Assembly: GCF_030272615.1 (NCBI RefSeq)
Contig: NC_081406.1
Span: 471,626,400 to 471,690,399, forward strand
Reading direction: 5' to 3'
Length of the DNA: 64,000 nt
DNA from: Cryptomeria japonica
Taxonomy: Eukaryota > Streptophyta > Pinopsida > Cupressales > Cupressaceae
Every line of letters begins with the position of its first letter. Within the stretch, counting starts at the first letter, position 1. Shown here one piece after another: positions 32,355 through 45,614 of this stretch. The position numbers were made by a program, and so were the translations under genes. The notes beneath the pieces were generated by a model. That model did not search any database, was not told the origin of the DNA, and was given only the letters and a program-made list of their open reading frames with translations.

Positions 32355-34242
32355 GTTTCAAAATATATCATTTTGGGAAATTTGAAAATGTAAAATGAAA
32401 AATGGATATTTTAGAAATTAAAAAAAAAAATTATATGGAAATTTGGAAAATAATTTATTATTGGTGAAATTTGTAAATTAAATCATATGTATTTGGGAGA
32501 TTTTGAAATTAATAAATTAGAGAAAAATATAGTTGGATATTTAATGATTTTGTCATTTTAGTGAAATATTGATTATGGACGAATAAATACCTATATTAAT
32601 TTATTTATTTTTATATGTATAGTTCATATGCATAAATGTATATTTCGGTGTTTAATTTATGGTGATTTTTCAAATGTAGTATTTTGAAAATTTAGATTGA
32701 TTAGAAAACTTTGGCCAAATTGTATGTTAAATGAAATGGAAAAATAACGTAAGTAGCGATAATGCGTGATTTCATTTACTGTATTCGCAATTGCTTTCAA
32801 AAATTTCAAGTCCTTGGATATATGTTTTAGCTGTTTCATGTGGTTGTTAACGTATTTGGTCATGCCTCTAGTCAGAGAATCGTCAATTAGTTAACTGTGG
32901 GCAAGGGCTTGTTTGGCCAAGTGGTTTTCTATTGCTTTGAACATCGTATACTATTTCTTGTGTATACCTTGGTTTTGAGAGTTCATCTGATTTGTGGTTA
33001 AGTGTCATATGACAGAGTGGCTTTCGAGTGGGGGTCGCGCCCAAAGTGGTAAGCAGGATAACCCATCGAAGGTTTGTCTAATAAAGCGATAACAATAATT
33101 TATTAGGGGGTTTGGTAGATGGAAACACTAAATAAGATAATTGTGCCTCGCTCATGGTTGAGTGCTAGTATAGACTCAGGATGCAGTGAGAAGACTAGGA
33201 ATGACAAACCAACAACCTTGTCTTCACGAAAGGATGTTTTGGGTCCACATGAGATTTGGATGGGGCCGGAGGTTCGGGAGAGGTTACTAGGGTAACCCAG
33301 TGGATGGGGGCTGGGACCTATGGAGGCCTGCCAGGGTAACCATACCAAGCTATGTGATGACACTCTTCCCTTATGTTCACTAGTGTGCATTTTGTGTTCC
33401 TTTTTCTTGGAGCACTATTGTGGGAGTCATACATGGTTGTTTATGCTTTTTGTGAGAACCTGATATTCATGTTAGATCATGTGACGCTTATGGTGGTTTG
33501 TGAGGATTTAGTTTCACTGGTGCTCCAATTGTTCTCTTGTTTTACTCCATATCATGTTTCAAATGGATCCTCTTTCTTCTTCTTGGATCATTCATGTATC
33601 TCTTGGACCCTATGTGGTCATATGTATTATTTGCTTTTGTACGCTTTGATGGCAAGATGTTATTGATGTGAACCTTATGTATTTTTCACCTTTTATTTAA
33701 TACAATGGTCTTTCACTTGAAGAAGACCTGAAGATGTAGTCCTTTAGGGGTGATCTACGATATCAATTGGTGTTGTATGGTGTATGTGTTCAGTTGGTTC
33801 CTTTTTATTTTGGATGCATGAATGTCATTATGGTTAAAATGTATAATGTAATTTAGATTAATCTTATTGCATGCATGAAGTTATCAATTAGATGCAGTAA
33901 TATGGATTATGATGGATTTAGCTTAATGATGTAATGTAGCTAATGTCAGATGTATATATTCAATCATCCTAGTTAAATCTTTTATGGAATTTAATTTCTA
34001 TGTCCTTGTGGTAATCATTTTATCATGAGTAGGTTTAATGATTCTCATTGTTAATTGGATTAATTGGGTAATCTTTGTTGGAAACCCTTTAGGTGTTTAA
34101 GTTAAGTCTTCTGCTTGTGCAAATGTTATTGCAATATTTAATTTAATGCATCTTTAAGTTCTTTAATGTAAAAAAAAAATTATTTGCAGTCTTTTCGAGA
34201 GTTTTAGTTGAATCCTTTAGGGTTTCTTGGCGGGGCATTACA

Positions 34243-36289
34243 TTTAGTATTGCATAAGTTGAACCCCAACTCCTAATCCCTGATGAAGGTTCTCAAACTT
34301 TGAGCTTCTTGTCTTTGAAGTTCCTTTGTTCATGAGGGAGGTCAATTAGAAAACCAAACACCATACTTATATGGTAGGCTTTCCTTGTCTTGGAGGATCA
34401 TCCTTGATCTTGAGGAATGGATTGGAGGAGAATGTTCCCTCATCCTACTTATTTTCTCAGATTTGATCAGTGTTGTTGTCTAGTTGAGTAGTGTTAGGTC
34501 CTAGGTTTTTCTTCATTGTTGTTAGTGTTTGTTGGATGTGGATTGGAGGATGATGCTCCCTCATCCCATCCATGTAGTGTCAAGAAGGAACATGATTGTG
34601 AGCTACTGCTCGATTGTTGTTGGGTGTTGTTCCCTCTCTTTTAAGTCCTCCTTGGTGAGTTTCCCTTTGTTGCTTATCCTTGTACTAGTACTCCTTGCTT
34701 ATGAAATAATGGAGTCATTCTTATTGTCAGTGCCTTCGTGTCACACTGTTTCACATGACGCTTGTGTGCACCTTGTAGTGCAAGTGAGACATATTATGTT
34801 ATGTCTTTGGTATTTTTCATTATGTTTTAAAAATAATTTGTTCCATCAGGTTTTGCCTTGGTCATTTGGATGGTTAATTACACTAAGCCTTATTAGTACT
34901 CGTCATTACCCTGGTACTATTGCAATCATTTCACAATTTGAAGTTTTAACCAATGATTTAAAAATATTTATTCAAACCAATTGTAATGCGATATTTTTTC
35001 CATTTTGTTGTAAATTTCAATTTTCTATATAGTTTAAATGCATATTTCTTAAGTTTTAAAATTGTGAAAAATATTTTATGGCTATTTGATTGTCTAAAAC
35101 AATTTGACTCTTATACACAAATTTCACACATCCATTACCATCAAACAATTATTTAGGCAATTTTTTTGGGATAAGTAATTTAAAAAAATATAATTTGACA
35201 GATCCACTACTAATAAAGTTAGTAATTTTATATTTTTATATTTTAATCAAAGTATATTTAATTTATTTAAGTAAGATGTTTTTACATTTAGAGTTAAAAT
35301 TAAGCTAGAAAACAAATTATTCTAGGCTAGAATTAGAGCTAGAATCACCTAGAATATTTTAATTATTTAATTATGTAATTTTAGTGTTACAACATACATA
35401 AGATTTATTCTCTTATTAATTATTATTTTAAAAGATAAAATAATTATTAGACAACTACAAGTATTTGTGATAGAATTAGGGTTAGGGTGAAAGTTAATAT
35501 TAGGGTTAAGTAATTATATTATAACTATAGTCTTAATTAATATTTTTCTAATTTATAATATTTAAAATTTTAAGTAAATAATTATTATGTTAAGATATTA
35601 TAATAAAAATAGTCAATTTAAATCCTAATTTTGTATAATAATTAAAATATAATTCTAATCCTAAATGCTATAAATTATGACAATTCTAAAAAACTGTAAT
35701 TATGATTAAGGTTTATAATTATTTGGGTTAGAACATATAAAAATAATAATTTTAAATTATTAATTATTATTTTTAAATTTAAATGATAATAATAACAATA
35801 TATAATTATAAATATTTAAATCAATTATATTATAACCTTAGTTTTTTTTTCAAAGACAATTTTTTTAATATTTAAACTATATAATTGTTTAGCAACATCA
35901 ATATAATCAAAATAATTTATTATAACTTTAATTTTATACAATAATTAAATTCTAATCTAATTCTAGCTATAATAGTTATATTAAAAAAATATTTTAATTA
36001 GATTAAGATTATAATTACAATTAAGTAATAATTTTGATAAGAAATATTTAATAATAATATACAAAAAAAAGTAGTAGTAGCTACTGTATGCCACTTGTTT
36101 CTCATGTCATGAGCCTATCAATGTCTTGTAACCCTACCTTCCCTCTTGAGGGTACATCTCTACCTCATACATATTCATCAATCCTATTCCCAATGACTAG
36201 GGTACCCCTTTCAAAATTTGTTATATTTTAAACTTTCTTTGAAACAATGTTATATAATGTCATCTAAATATAATAGTATAGATAAGGCT
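34243..36289. other. Intergenic, strongly AT-rich; no gene seen
   Basis: Begins at the presumed TTTAG flank of the outer gypsy LTR. 35040-36060 is made of TAATTAT-like low-complexity DNA. An ORF at 34529-35032 has no recognisable motif and is hydrophobic by composition, so I do not call it. Confidence 0.6.
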
Positions 36290-36961
36290 TGGTTTACTTC
36301 GCCCTATATTTATTTATTCCCCTACCTTACTTTCTACTACAACCTTTCTTAGATTAGTACGGGTCAATTTCCCCTACCGTACCCTTCAAATAGTAGGGGG
36401 TGGTTAACCCGTTACTTCCTTATCTTAGGCTGGATTGAATCCCCGACCCATGCTTCTCATTCCGATTTCGTTGCTACTTAATCTCCTTTTCGAGAAACGA
36501 TAGGGACGACTGAAATACCATACTTGACTGCTCCCGATGGTCCTAGGCATTGACGTATCACTTGACCCGTCCTCGTTTCCGGGCACCGATCAGGCGGATT
36601 CGGAAACGAATCGGGGGGAAATGCTCCGATGGCTCCTAGTACATCGCAGCTTTACAAGGCCTAGCTGGCAGCTACAACTTGACTCCATAAAGTCGGAGTC
36701 GGTATGAGATTTGGGAGTCATTGATGAGATTTGCAATGATGTTTGCAAACATCATTGGTGGATAGATTTCCATTCATCACTAGGCTCTTCGTTCGTCTGA
36801 CCCGACGAAGCTTCGAACTCCAATTCCCGGGGGGGCAATACTATATCCTCCAGCATAGAATAGTAGGGGCCCACCCCCGGGGCCTCCATCCTAAGGAATA
36901 TATGGATGGTGGGGTCCATCAATCTCGGGTGCCCCGTCTATCTGTATGGCGGGCGAGGAGC

Positions 36962-37003
<42 letters not shown>

Positions 37004-38815
37004 CAGCTGTAAAGTTTAAGATAGAGATAATAGCGTCATCAAATTTCATATCTCCAGTATCCCGGTCCCTATTAGTAGTGAGCGCAAGGTGGAGGTCCTC
37101 AAAGGCACCCCTATTGTCCTTAAGCAAAGCCATATGCTGGGTAGAGCTAGTCGTAGATTCAGCCGGCCCCCCCGGGGTTGGGTGGGGGGTATAGTTGCTT
37201 TTGGATTGGTCGGATGTGTACCCCGCCTCTCGGTTTCTTTAGGCTAGCTAGATCTATCATCTACTTTACTTGACCTATGTGCGCTGTGCTAGGATCAGCG
37301 ACGTTTCTCGGATGTGCCCTGTAGTTTCTTGTCCTCCCACCCAGGGCTAGAACTCCCTGCTATAGCTAGAACTCCCCGGTTGAAGCCTTCCAACCCTTAG
37401 AATAGTAGGGGGATTTCTATCGGTATTTATTTCTATCGGTTCAATCAGCAGGAACCAGCAGGGACTGCAGGAGGGGAACTCGTTAGTCCATCCCCCGGAG
37501 GCAAGACAGTTGGTAACTAATCTACCGTAACCTCACTAAGCTTTATCTAAAGAATAAGTGCGGCCTATCAGGTCACTTTCTTGGCACCCTCCTTGAGGGC
37601 ACTGTTGGCATCCTCAACCCTTTGTCACCGAGGTCTCTTGTTTCAATTCTCTCTATTTAGATAATGGTCGACCTTACTTTCTTTCACTCCCTTCCCCGCC
37701 TACACCGCCGGTTCAGGAAACAATCCCCCTACCATTCTATAGGCTGAATTATGAAGAACCGCTAGTTTTTTTTTCGGGAGAGGGCCACTGAAGCAACCCC
37801 TGTAGCAGATCGGATCACTGAAGACTCGAACGTTCATCCACCCACCAGCATCTCTTCTCCTCCTCCCCGTTCTCCAACAGCACCGGAGAAGACTGGCCAC
37901 CCACCCGACCTCCAAGTTAGGCTAGATTTGGGCCTTGAAGTTTATAGCATTGGGTCTCGGCTTTGGGTTTTGGGGTGTCGATCGGGTACTGAGGATCTGG
38001 GGCTGTGGTACTCATGTAAAAAGCGTTGAGCTGCTGTTGAAGGGGTCTCTGCGGCCTTGGAGTGAGTTCATTTCTCGAACCACAGAGCTCTTGATGGTAC
38101 CGATGGCTCTTCCATATATGAGACTGACCGCAACACCGCTTCTCCGCGACAAGGCTTAAACGATGAATGGTTTCCGCTGTGGCTCTTCACCCCGTCATCA
38201 AAATGAATAATAGTAGGCCCCAGGTTGATTAATGAAACTATTGCTTCCCACCCTGCATTTCTAGTCGATTCCAGATTCTATACGTAACATGCGTCACTCT
38301 AGCAGGCTGCTCGCATGGCGGCGACCGTTGTCTCGTTGATAGTTTCGAAGGAGCTCATGAGACAGGAGGATATTGTTGGTGATTTTTACTCGGCCATACT
38401 CGGCCAGGTTATTTCTGTACTTGCTGATTTTAGCTCTTAATATACGCGGCTAAAGCTCCCTTTTTCATCATCTTCTCATCACCCACTCAATCTCGGCCGG
38501 GTTATTTTGTACTTGCTGATTTCCCCATAGAATGGCAATAGGGGCAACTGCTGACAATTATAGGGAACTTTGGAAGGAGCGAACAAATCCTTTGCCTAAA
38601 AGGAAAGGGTTTGGGCTTCTCTACTACGTAAACTCGCTCTATTACTAGGGACGTAGCTACTGGCACGGGATCTTCAATGAATGGCTTTGGTTTTGGTCCA
38701 TAAACCGGCAGGCGCATTCACTATTGGTTTTAGGTAAACGAGGTCAAATGCTTCTCCTTCCGTTAGGAGTGAGATCAGGTCATGACCATCTCATTGCCGA
38801 GGAAGAAGTTGCAAC
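36290..38815. other. Probable mitochondrial DNA insertion (NUMT)
   Basis: Base composition shifts from very AT-rich to roughly balanced and returns at about 38815. The text has the look of gymnosperm mitochondrial spacer: mixed complexity, no transposon motifs, short ORFs such as 38502-38717 (minus) of mitochondrial style, and a recurrent AATAGTAGGGG motif at 36389, 36860, 37401 and, in shorter form, 38209. No known mitochondrial gene could be named, so the origin is inferred from composition and style. Confidence 0.5.
36963..37002 (+). repeat. (CTAT)10 microsatellite
   Basis: Ten consecutive CTAT units inside the GC-richer block. Confidence 0.95.
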
Positions 38816-40429
38816 ACCTAACATGAATTCCTACATTTTGTCACCATCACATTAAGAATATCTTTGAGATTCTTTTCCAACATTAATTAAATAAATAATT
38901 TATATATTTAATTTAAAATATTTTATTGTTTTTTAATTTGAGAAGCTTTTGTAGTCACACAAGGGTTCTACATAATAACCCAATATTAGTAAATTTCATC
39001 CTTTACAACTATGCCAGGATTCCATAATTAAAGAAAGTGGAAGTGAACGATTTGAATGCGGAACATAACACCTTACCAAGCAACTACAACTATCACTCAT
39101 AGGTTGATGAATATTGTTTTAAAAATCTTAATACTTTGCAATGGCACTGCATATGGCTAGTGTAACCATCCATTTCTATAATTAAAGGGTAAAAAAGCTT
39201 ATCTTTTCATCTACATTCTCTGTAGCGGATTTCTCTTAGACTGGTCACTGTATTATAGAAACTATTGGTTGGTTTCTCTATATTGTTTGCATATTAGTTG
39301 GTTGAATTAATGTGGTTTCTTATTTAATTTAATTTAATTTATTTATATTAGATAATGATTATAATTTAATTAATTATTTAACAATTAATAAATTTCTTTG
39401 TATGTGATTGTAGAAGCCTCTTAGCTTAATTATCTAGAGTTCTAAGTACAAAAAGGCCTATATATTTGTTCATAAAAATAGACAATAAGTTTGGAGCATT
39501 GAAAAAAAATATTTTGTACTCAAAATCAACACCCATGTTAGGTAGAGCGACTTCTAAAGAATAGGAACCCAACTTGACAAAGGTAGCTTACCGAGTTGAG
39601 TTTGGGCTTGAATGAAAATTTGGTGCTTGGTTTCAAGTGCTTCTCGTGCAAAAATTAGTGCATGGATTTGGATGAAAATTCTAATATTTTTTATTTCATG
39701 TTGAGCATTAGACATGTATCATTTGGATTTCTAAGATTTAATTAGGCAAAAAAATGTATATAAATTGGAAAGTTAAGCGAATATTTTGAACCACACATGT
39801 TAAAGGGCAATATTTGGGCTACTTGTCTGTTTCAAGAAGGAAAAAGTTGTTATTGTATAAGAGATTTAAATTGGCCAATATATTGGGAAATCTATTGTTG
39901 GGTTTCTCTTTGCTATTGAATTTTTTCTCATAAAGGTTTCCAAGATTACATAATATATTAATATTTTTGTGCAAATTTTATTATTGATGGTGGCATTTTG
40001 CTTTCTCAGTTGAGTGGTCGGCTTTGGTTATCTTGGATTGGTACGATTTTTTGAACTTCTTTTGTAAGTTTGGGATCTATTTGGCTTATGGAAATCATTA
40101 CATATTAATCAGTATCTGTGCGGCAACAGAAGTACTTGTATAATATCTGTTTGATCCTCTACTTTTGGTAATCATTTTTTGTTGCGACTGGCTGGTTGAT
40201 GCCTTTCCATCAGGTTATCGTACCTTATGCACTGGTTTCTCTTTTCGCTTCATTTGGCATCATGATCTATTGATGATTCAGGTTGTCATTCTAATGATTG
40301 GGGATATTATGGTATCCGCTGGCTTTATCATTGCGTGATCATCTTCATTTTAGCAGGTTTCTTTCATGATGGGATAATTATGACATGGTGATCCTGTTCT
40401 CAGTTATATTGTTTGTTGATGGGCATGGC
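38816..40429. other. Intergenic; no gene seen
   Basis: AT-rich DNA without supported ORFs or clear repeats. Confidence 0.6.
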
Positions 40430-41108
40430 TTTCATTCAATCTTTGTCTTTCTTTTCACTCTAACATCATGTTTTGTTTTCTTTGGAGAATTCTTGCCACA
40501 TTCGGTGGATGGTGGCTTTTTCTAAGGAATTGGAAAGAGCAGTTAATGTGGTTTTGGAGAGGGTTTCTTATTTTGATATTGCTCCTTTGGTTACTACTCT
40601 GGATTATCCTTTGGTTTGATCTCATCCTTCTTCCTGAGGGTCTTCAATATCCTTCCCTACTTCTTATTTGGATTTGTCTATGTTTGCTCACCATATTTGT
40701 GATGGCAGGATCTCTTATTCTTGGTTCTCTCATGGCTCTGAGTTTTTCTTTCTTCAGAGCTTTGGATTCTTGTGGTATTTAGACAGGCTGGATTTTGGGG
40801 TGATGGCATTGATTTTTGGTGGACAATCTTGACTCCATCTTCAGATGCTCCCTGATAGACTGATTCTTACATCTTCCTTTATATCTAATGCAGATGGCAA
40901 TGTGTTGCACTGTATCTGGGGGGTTTGGTATGCCTATGGGCTTTTTGTAATGGGTAGATAGGCTTATGTTTTTTTGAGCAATACTGAAGGGTTTTCTTAC
41001 TGGTTCTTTCCCTTCAGTTCTCTTTGAACCAGACACATGTAAAAAATATATATAATTAATATAATTTTAGTGGTCTCATCCACTTTTATCAAAAAATAAA
41101 ATAAAATT
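40430..41108 (+). mobile_element. Possible 5'-truncated LINE tail
   Basis: Ends with TTTTAGTGGTCTCATCCACT, then TTTTATC and a tail AAAAAATAAAATAAAA. This tail style is common for plant L1 LINEs. Upstream text is Trp/Leu-rich in one frame (40468-40782) but shows no reverse transcriptase motif. Called on the tail alone. Confidence 0.35.
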
Positions 41109-41289
41109 CCTAAGGATAAACTATAACTTCTCTTTTTCAATTTAATTTATGTATTGATGTATGTGGAAAATCCAAATTGGCCCATAGGACTAAAAAAAGA
41201 TATAATGTAGAGAAGACAAAGGGAATGTAGGAGAACATCAAAAAATAAACAATGCAACAACTTGGAAAATGTATTTCAAAGATAGTTCT

Positions 41290-41692
41290 TGTAGGTTTTA
41301 AATAAAATTATTAACATTCAAGGCCATAAGAAGTGTGTTGTGTTCACTCTCTAATCTGCTTTTGGAAAATTCCAAGTTGTGAATTTGTATGTTCAAAGTT
41401 GTTGGGAGGATGACCAATGAACCAAAAATAAATTATTTTCTCTTGCACTCGCTCTATAACACCTAAGGGGTAGCCTTATTAATGCACTAAATTTTATGCG
41501 AAATGTAATAGATTTATCACAAAGTAAATTAGATCAAATTTTCGGACATGGACAAGGATTATTAAAATATCACAGATTCATATACATCATTTGTACCCTT
41601 AATGCTTAAGAATGAACATGATAAAATACAAAATAAAATTACACAACTAATGATTTTAATTATTTAAGTATGAGTGAGTTGGGAGGGTTTCT
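41290..41692 (+). repeat. Dispersed 400-bp repeat, copy 1
   Basis: Collinear with 55670-56066: shared blocks include AACATTCAAGGCCATAA, CAAAGTTGTTGGGAGGATG and TTATTTTCTCTTGCACT, with many substitutions and small indels (roughly 80 percent by eye). No coding potential; family not recognised. Confidence 0.75.
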
Positions 41693-42383
41693 ACAAATTA
41701 ATTGGTGCTAATTCAGGAAAATACATAGTCAACAAGTATTGCCACCACTCAACATTGACAACAACATTTGTGGTGGTTTGAAATATGTGTCATTGCCTTA
41801 CAATGGCCGTTATTGCCTTACAATAACTTGAACCAACAAATATAATTTGACTATAAATAATACTTAATAACCCTTTAACAATAATACAAACCTTAGTTGC
41901 TTGGTAGAAAGATTTCTCAGTTTCCTTGAAAATGTACCAACCAAAACATTAAATCCTATAGAAAATTTATAAACAAATATTTTTCACTTTCCTTGAAAAC
42001 GTTCTTCTCTTCAAGAACAAACATTATAAAAAAGAAGACAATTATACAATCAAATCATCATTCATATAAAGAAAAAAAAATTATCATTACAAAATGGACA
42101 ACAACAATATAGAGACTTTTTCCCTTCCTCTTCCAACCTTTACAAGTGAAAAATTTATCTTTTATATTGAAAATAATTCTAATTCCATTATCACAAGATG
42201 AAACTCGAGAAAGTTGTTAACCTCCTACACCAATCTATTGAAACAATGGTCATTGAGAAATTAAGTTCACTTCTACATTAATAGATACATGTATTTTTTA
42301 ATTTTTTCACCATTGCATGTGAACCATTCCTTCAAAATGAATAACTATTTCTAGGCAAGAAAAATATAATTTGGAAGTTGTAC
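41693..42383. other. Intergenic; no gene seen
   Basis: AT-rich, nothing recognised. Confidence 0.55.
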
Positions 42384-43590
42384 TGTAGTACCCCTGCCCT
42401 AGTCTACTTCTAACCTTGGTTTAATCTTGATTAGTTTATCTTAATATTATGTTATAGTCAGATGATGGATTTTACGCATAGCTATTGATGTGGTTTCACA
42501 CTAGTTGTATGCAAGTTGTTTTGTGTACCTATTTTGTGGTATTAATATTGAGCTGACGCTTTCATTAAATTCTATATATGTATGCATGTATGATCTTTGG
42601 TTGCAGGAGATTTCAGGTACGAAGTCGCATGAGTGCGAGGTTCGTCTTCACCTGGATGTGCAGGTTTGAATGTACCTCTGTTAATCCTTAGAGTTGGATT
42701 AGGTGGTCGTAAGACCCTAGTCGACCTTTGTCGTGCTCAAGTGAGCATCGCCAGTCGTCGTCGGTAATCCCTTCTTGTTTGGGTTTGCGAGTCGTCTGTT
42801 TGGTTGGCCTTCTCGGTTTGCGTGCTTGGTGTGTTTGGTTAAATTGTTTAATTAGTCCTTAGTAATTATCTTGTTTTAATATGCGTTTGTGCATAGAAGA
42901 TTATGGGTTAAATTAATCGGGAATTCGTTATGCGATTTTCGTTGATATGAATTGTCTGTTTTTAATTGGGAGTAAATTCGATTAAATGACTGATCTTGAA
43001 TATTAAATGCATTTATATATGCTGTTGAAAAGGAAAGCTTTGTATTTTATTGCGATAAACTTAACTGTATCCTGTTGGCTTTTGAGATTAGAAAGATTAA
43101 ATTTGATTAAATGAAAGAAATCGATTTTTGGATTTGGAATAGCAAGTTAATTAGTTGCTAAAGTTAGAAATGGATTAAATTTGAGTATTATTTTTAAATA
43201 AGAATTTTTATTCCAAAAATAGAAATTTTGGGTCAACTCTTCCATATAACCCAATTTGGGGGAAAATTGAAAGGGATGGACATTTTTGGAGAAGATTTTG
43301 GTTGGAAGGAAATTTGGGGGTTTTTGGAGAGGAGGCAGTTTTGCTGGATCTGGGAGCTGGGCTCCCCTTCAGCTATGCCAGGATTGCGTGTTAAGGTAGG
43401 ATCCAACTCTCTCAATTTTAGTTTTTGTTTGAAATGAAAATGGGGGTTTTATCTTGGCTTTGGATTCTCCATTGAATGCCATGCTTTTGTTTGATTTAGT
43501 AAATTAACCAGCTTGGCTGGAAGTGTTGTTGAGGTATTGTTAATTCCTCCTTGCTTTTGGGCGTTTGAAACCCTTGGGTGTATGTTAAGG
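42384..43590 (+). repeat. Gypsy-type LTR fragment, plus orientation
   Basis: Starts TGTAGTACCCCTGCC like the LTR at 8824 and follows the same order (TATA-like run near 42572, CAGGTACGAAG, AGGTTTGAATGTACC, TTGGAGAGGAGGC). There is no polypurine tract before it, so it is a 5' or solo LTR. It ends without its 3' half where minus-oriented LTR text begins near 43600. Confidence 0.7.
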
Positions 43591-44173
43591 ATGAGCAAAA
43601 CCATAAAAAAAAAATGATACCTAACAACCATATGATACAACATGGCATCAAAAGACTCCAACATAAGAATACAACAACCAAATCATATCACATGGCTAGA
43701 TCAAAGCAACCAAACTTTCAGAGGCATAATCAACAAATCAAGGCATATTGATAGTGGACACATGTAGGGAAAGAGTGTCATCACATGCTATCCTCACAAA
43801 AGAAGGGGCCAAGCCTCACCTTGATAGACATGTGCAACCATCTCAACCTTGAAGCCATTCAAGGGAGATTGGTTTACTGCTCCAATGGTCTTCCCAAGCT
43901 CATCCCAAGGGTGCACGCTTCTAGGGCTATGCGGTGGGGCCACAAAACCAATTATTATCTTGTTTAGTGAATTCATAGATACCCAAACCTACTAATCAAT
44001 TATTAATATTATCACTTGTAATTACAAGAAAACTCTTCATGTGGTTCCAACAAGTCTAGACCCCCTCCTAGAGGCCTAATGCTCAAGACCTTGGTCTACA
44101 CATGCAAGAGCCCACTCTCCCAACCATGGACCATAACCATAGGGTAAAACACAACAAAATACAACACAATAAC

Positions 44174-45239
44174 TGTTAGGTCCCAGAGACAACTGAGAGG
44201 GGGGGGGGGGTGGTGAATCAGTTGTCTAATAAATTCAAACCAAAAACAACTTAACCAACTTAATGCTTAATATCGATAAACCAGTTCAATATACCGGTAG
44301 ACAGTTTTAATAGTTAATTGCTATACCGGTAAGGATTAGGACATGAAACATAAAGACAAAGTCATCCACAACACATACCACCAATATTTGTACGTGGAAA
44401 CCCTGTAAGGGGAAAAACCATGGTGGGAAACCTTACCCACAATCAGATGATACTACTGCAGATAGTAAGTGTACATAAATGGGGGCTGCACATGCAGAAA
44501 GGCCAAGCGCCTAGAGCTCACTGCTCAATCACAAAATGGGAGTCACACTGACTACAGTTGGATGGTTAAATCCAATAAGAATGTACTGCACAAAATAACA
44601 TCTTCATATGCTGGATTCAGTACCGGTGTAGTTCTGATTGTCTTCACAAAAACCCTCCTTCAATCTTCAAATGATGTTTGCGTGTATAGCTCTGCTTATT
44701 CTCGCATATATCTTCACACAATCCTTTTTCGCATTCCACATTTGATCTTACAAATAAGATCTTACATTTATACCATAACCTAAGACCAATTTTAGTAGGT
44801 CAGCTCTACAAGATATTACAATAAAAACATTTTACAAACAATACAATATCCGATGCAATAATCGATTCAACATGTCATCTTAATGCATTTACAACAATAA
44901 TTAACCATCTCTATAGCGTGTCGTGCTGATCCGGAAAAGATAAACCTGCCAGTGTAACCTGGACCTATTTGCCGGTAACAACAAATATGCAAATATGAAT
45001 ATACCGAAAAACAATTCTCCAAGACAAGATGTCCAAACGATGTCTTCAACATTACCAAGTGTTTTCCATATCATTCCAAGTTTCGGTGATCATTATATCT
45101 TGCCGATGTACTAGATACCGGTGACTGTGCATGAGTCATTTGCTTGCCGGTGAATGTTGTTGATTCTCCAAAGTGCCAGAGTTGATAAGTATTTAGTAGG
45201 TGTTGACATCAATGACAAAACCATACTAAAATACCAACA
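44174..45239 (-). repeat. Second copia element, 3' LTR
   Basis: 1066 bp, about 95 percent like 49739-50800 by eye. Carries a poly-G run (poly-C in element sense) near its end and several ACCGGT/GCCGGT motifs. An ORF at 44469-44783 is repeated in the other LTR at 50030-50344 and is LTR sequence. Confidence 0.93.
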
Positions 45240-45253
45240 ATCTCCCCCTTTGG
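45240..45253 (-). promoter_or_regulatory. Polypurine tract of second copia
   Basis: Minus strand CCAAAGGGGGAGAT directly before the 3' LTR TGTTGG. Further G-rich tracts (reverse of TCTCCCCCT and CTCCCCCTG) occur at about 45410, 45450 and 45530. Confidence 0.82.
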
Positions 45254-45614
45254 CATTGATGACAACACAAGATGGAAAAACCATCAAAGTGCCAAAACAG
45301 GAATGCCAAATACCAAAAACCAACAATCTCCAAAAAGAGATCATAACCAGAAATCAAAATACAAATACAGAGAGTAATAATCTCTCCCAAACAACAATCT
45401 CTCCCCCTGGGAGCAACATGTGTTTTCCTTGTGTTTTTCCTTACCAATCTCTCCCCCTTTGACATCAAATTCCAAAGTTACAATAAAACCAAGTTCATAT
45501 AAAATACCAATCAATTTAGTATACCAACTACTCCCCCTGAGAAGTAGCTTCCCATCAAAGCCGAAAACAAGATTTCTCTGTTAATTCTGCCAGTTGATGA
45601 CAGTCATCAACTTC

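Noticed and set aside
34529-35032. 167-codon ORF after the outer gypsy LTR
   Set aside because: No recognisable domain, cysteine/serine/leucine-rich composition from T-rich DNA, runs into low-complexity AT sequence.
35476-35515. Three TTAGGG-like units suggesting interstitial telomere
   Set aside because: Only three irregular copies in AT-rich DNA, and most plants use TTTAGGG; chance is sufficient.
38502-38717. Minus-strand ORF in the GC-richer block as a gene
   Set aside because: Short, no known family; treated as spacer ORF of mitochondrial-like DNA.
40468-40782. Possible multi-pass membrane protein
   Set aside because: Trp/Leu/Phe richness follows T-rich DNA and the region ends in a LINE-like tail; no neighbouring exon or start context supports a gene.
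44469-44783. 104-codon ORF repeated at 50030-50344 as a conserved gene pair
   Set aside because: Both copies lie inside the two LTRs of one copia element, so the duplication is the LTR itself.
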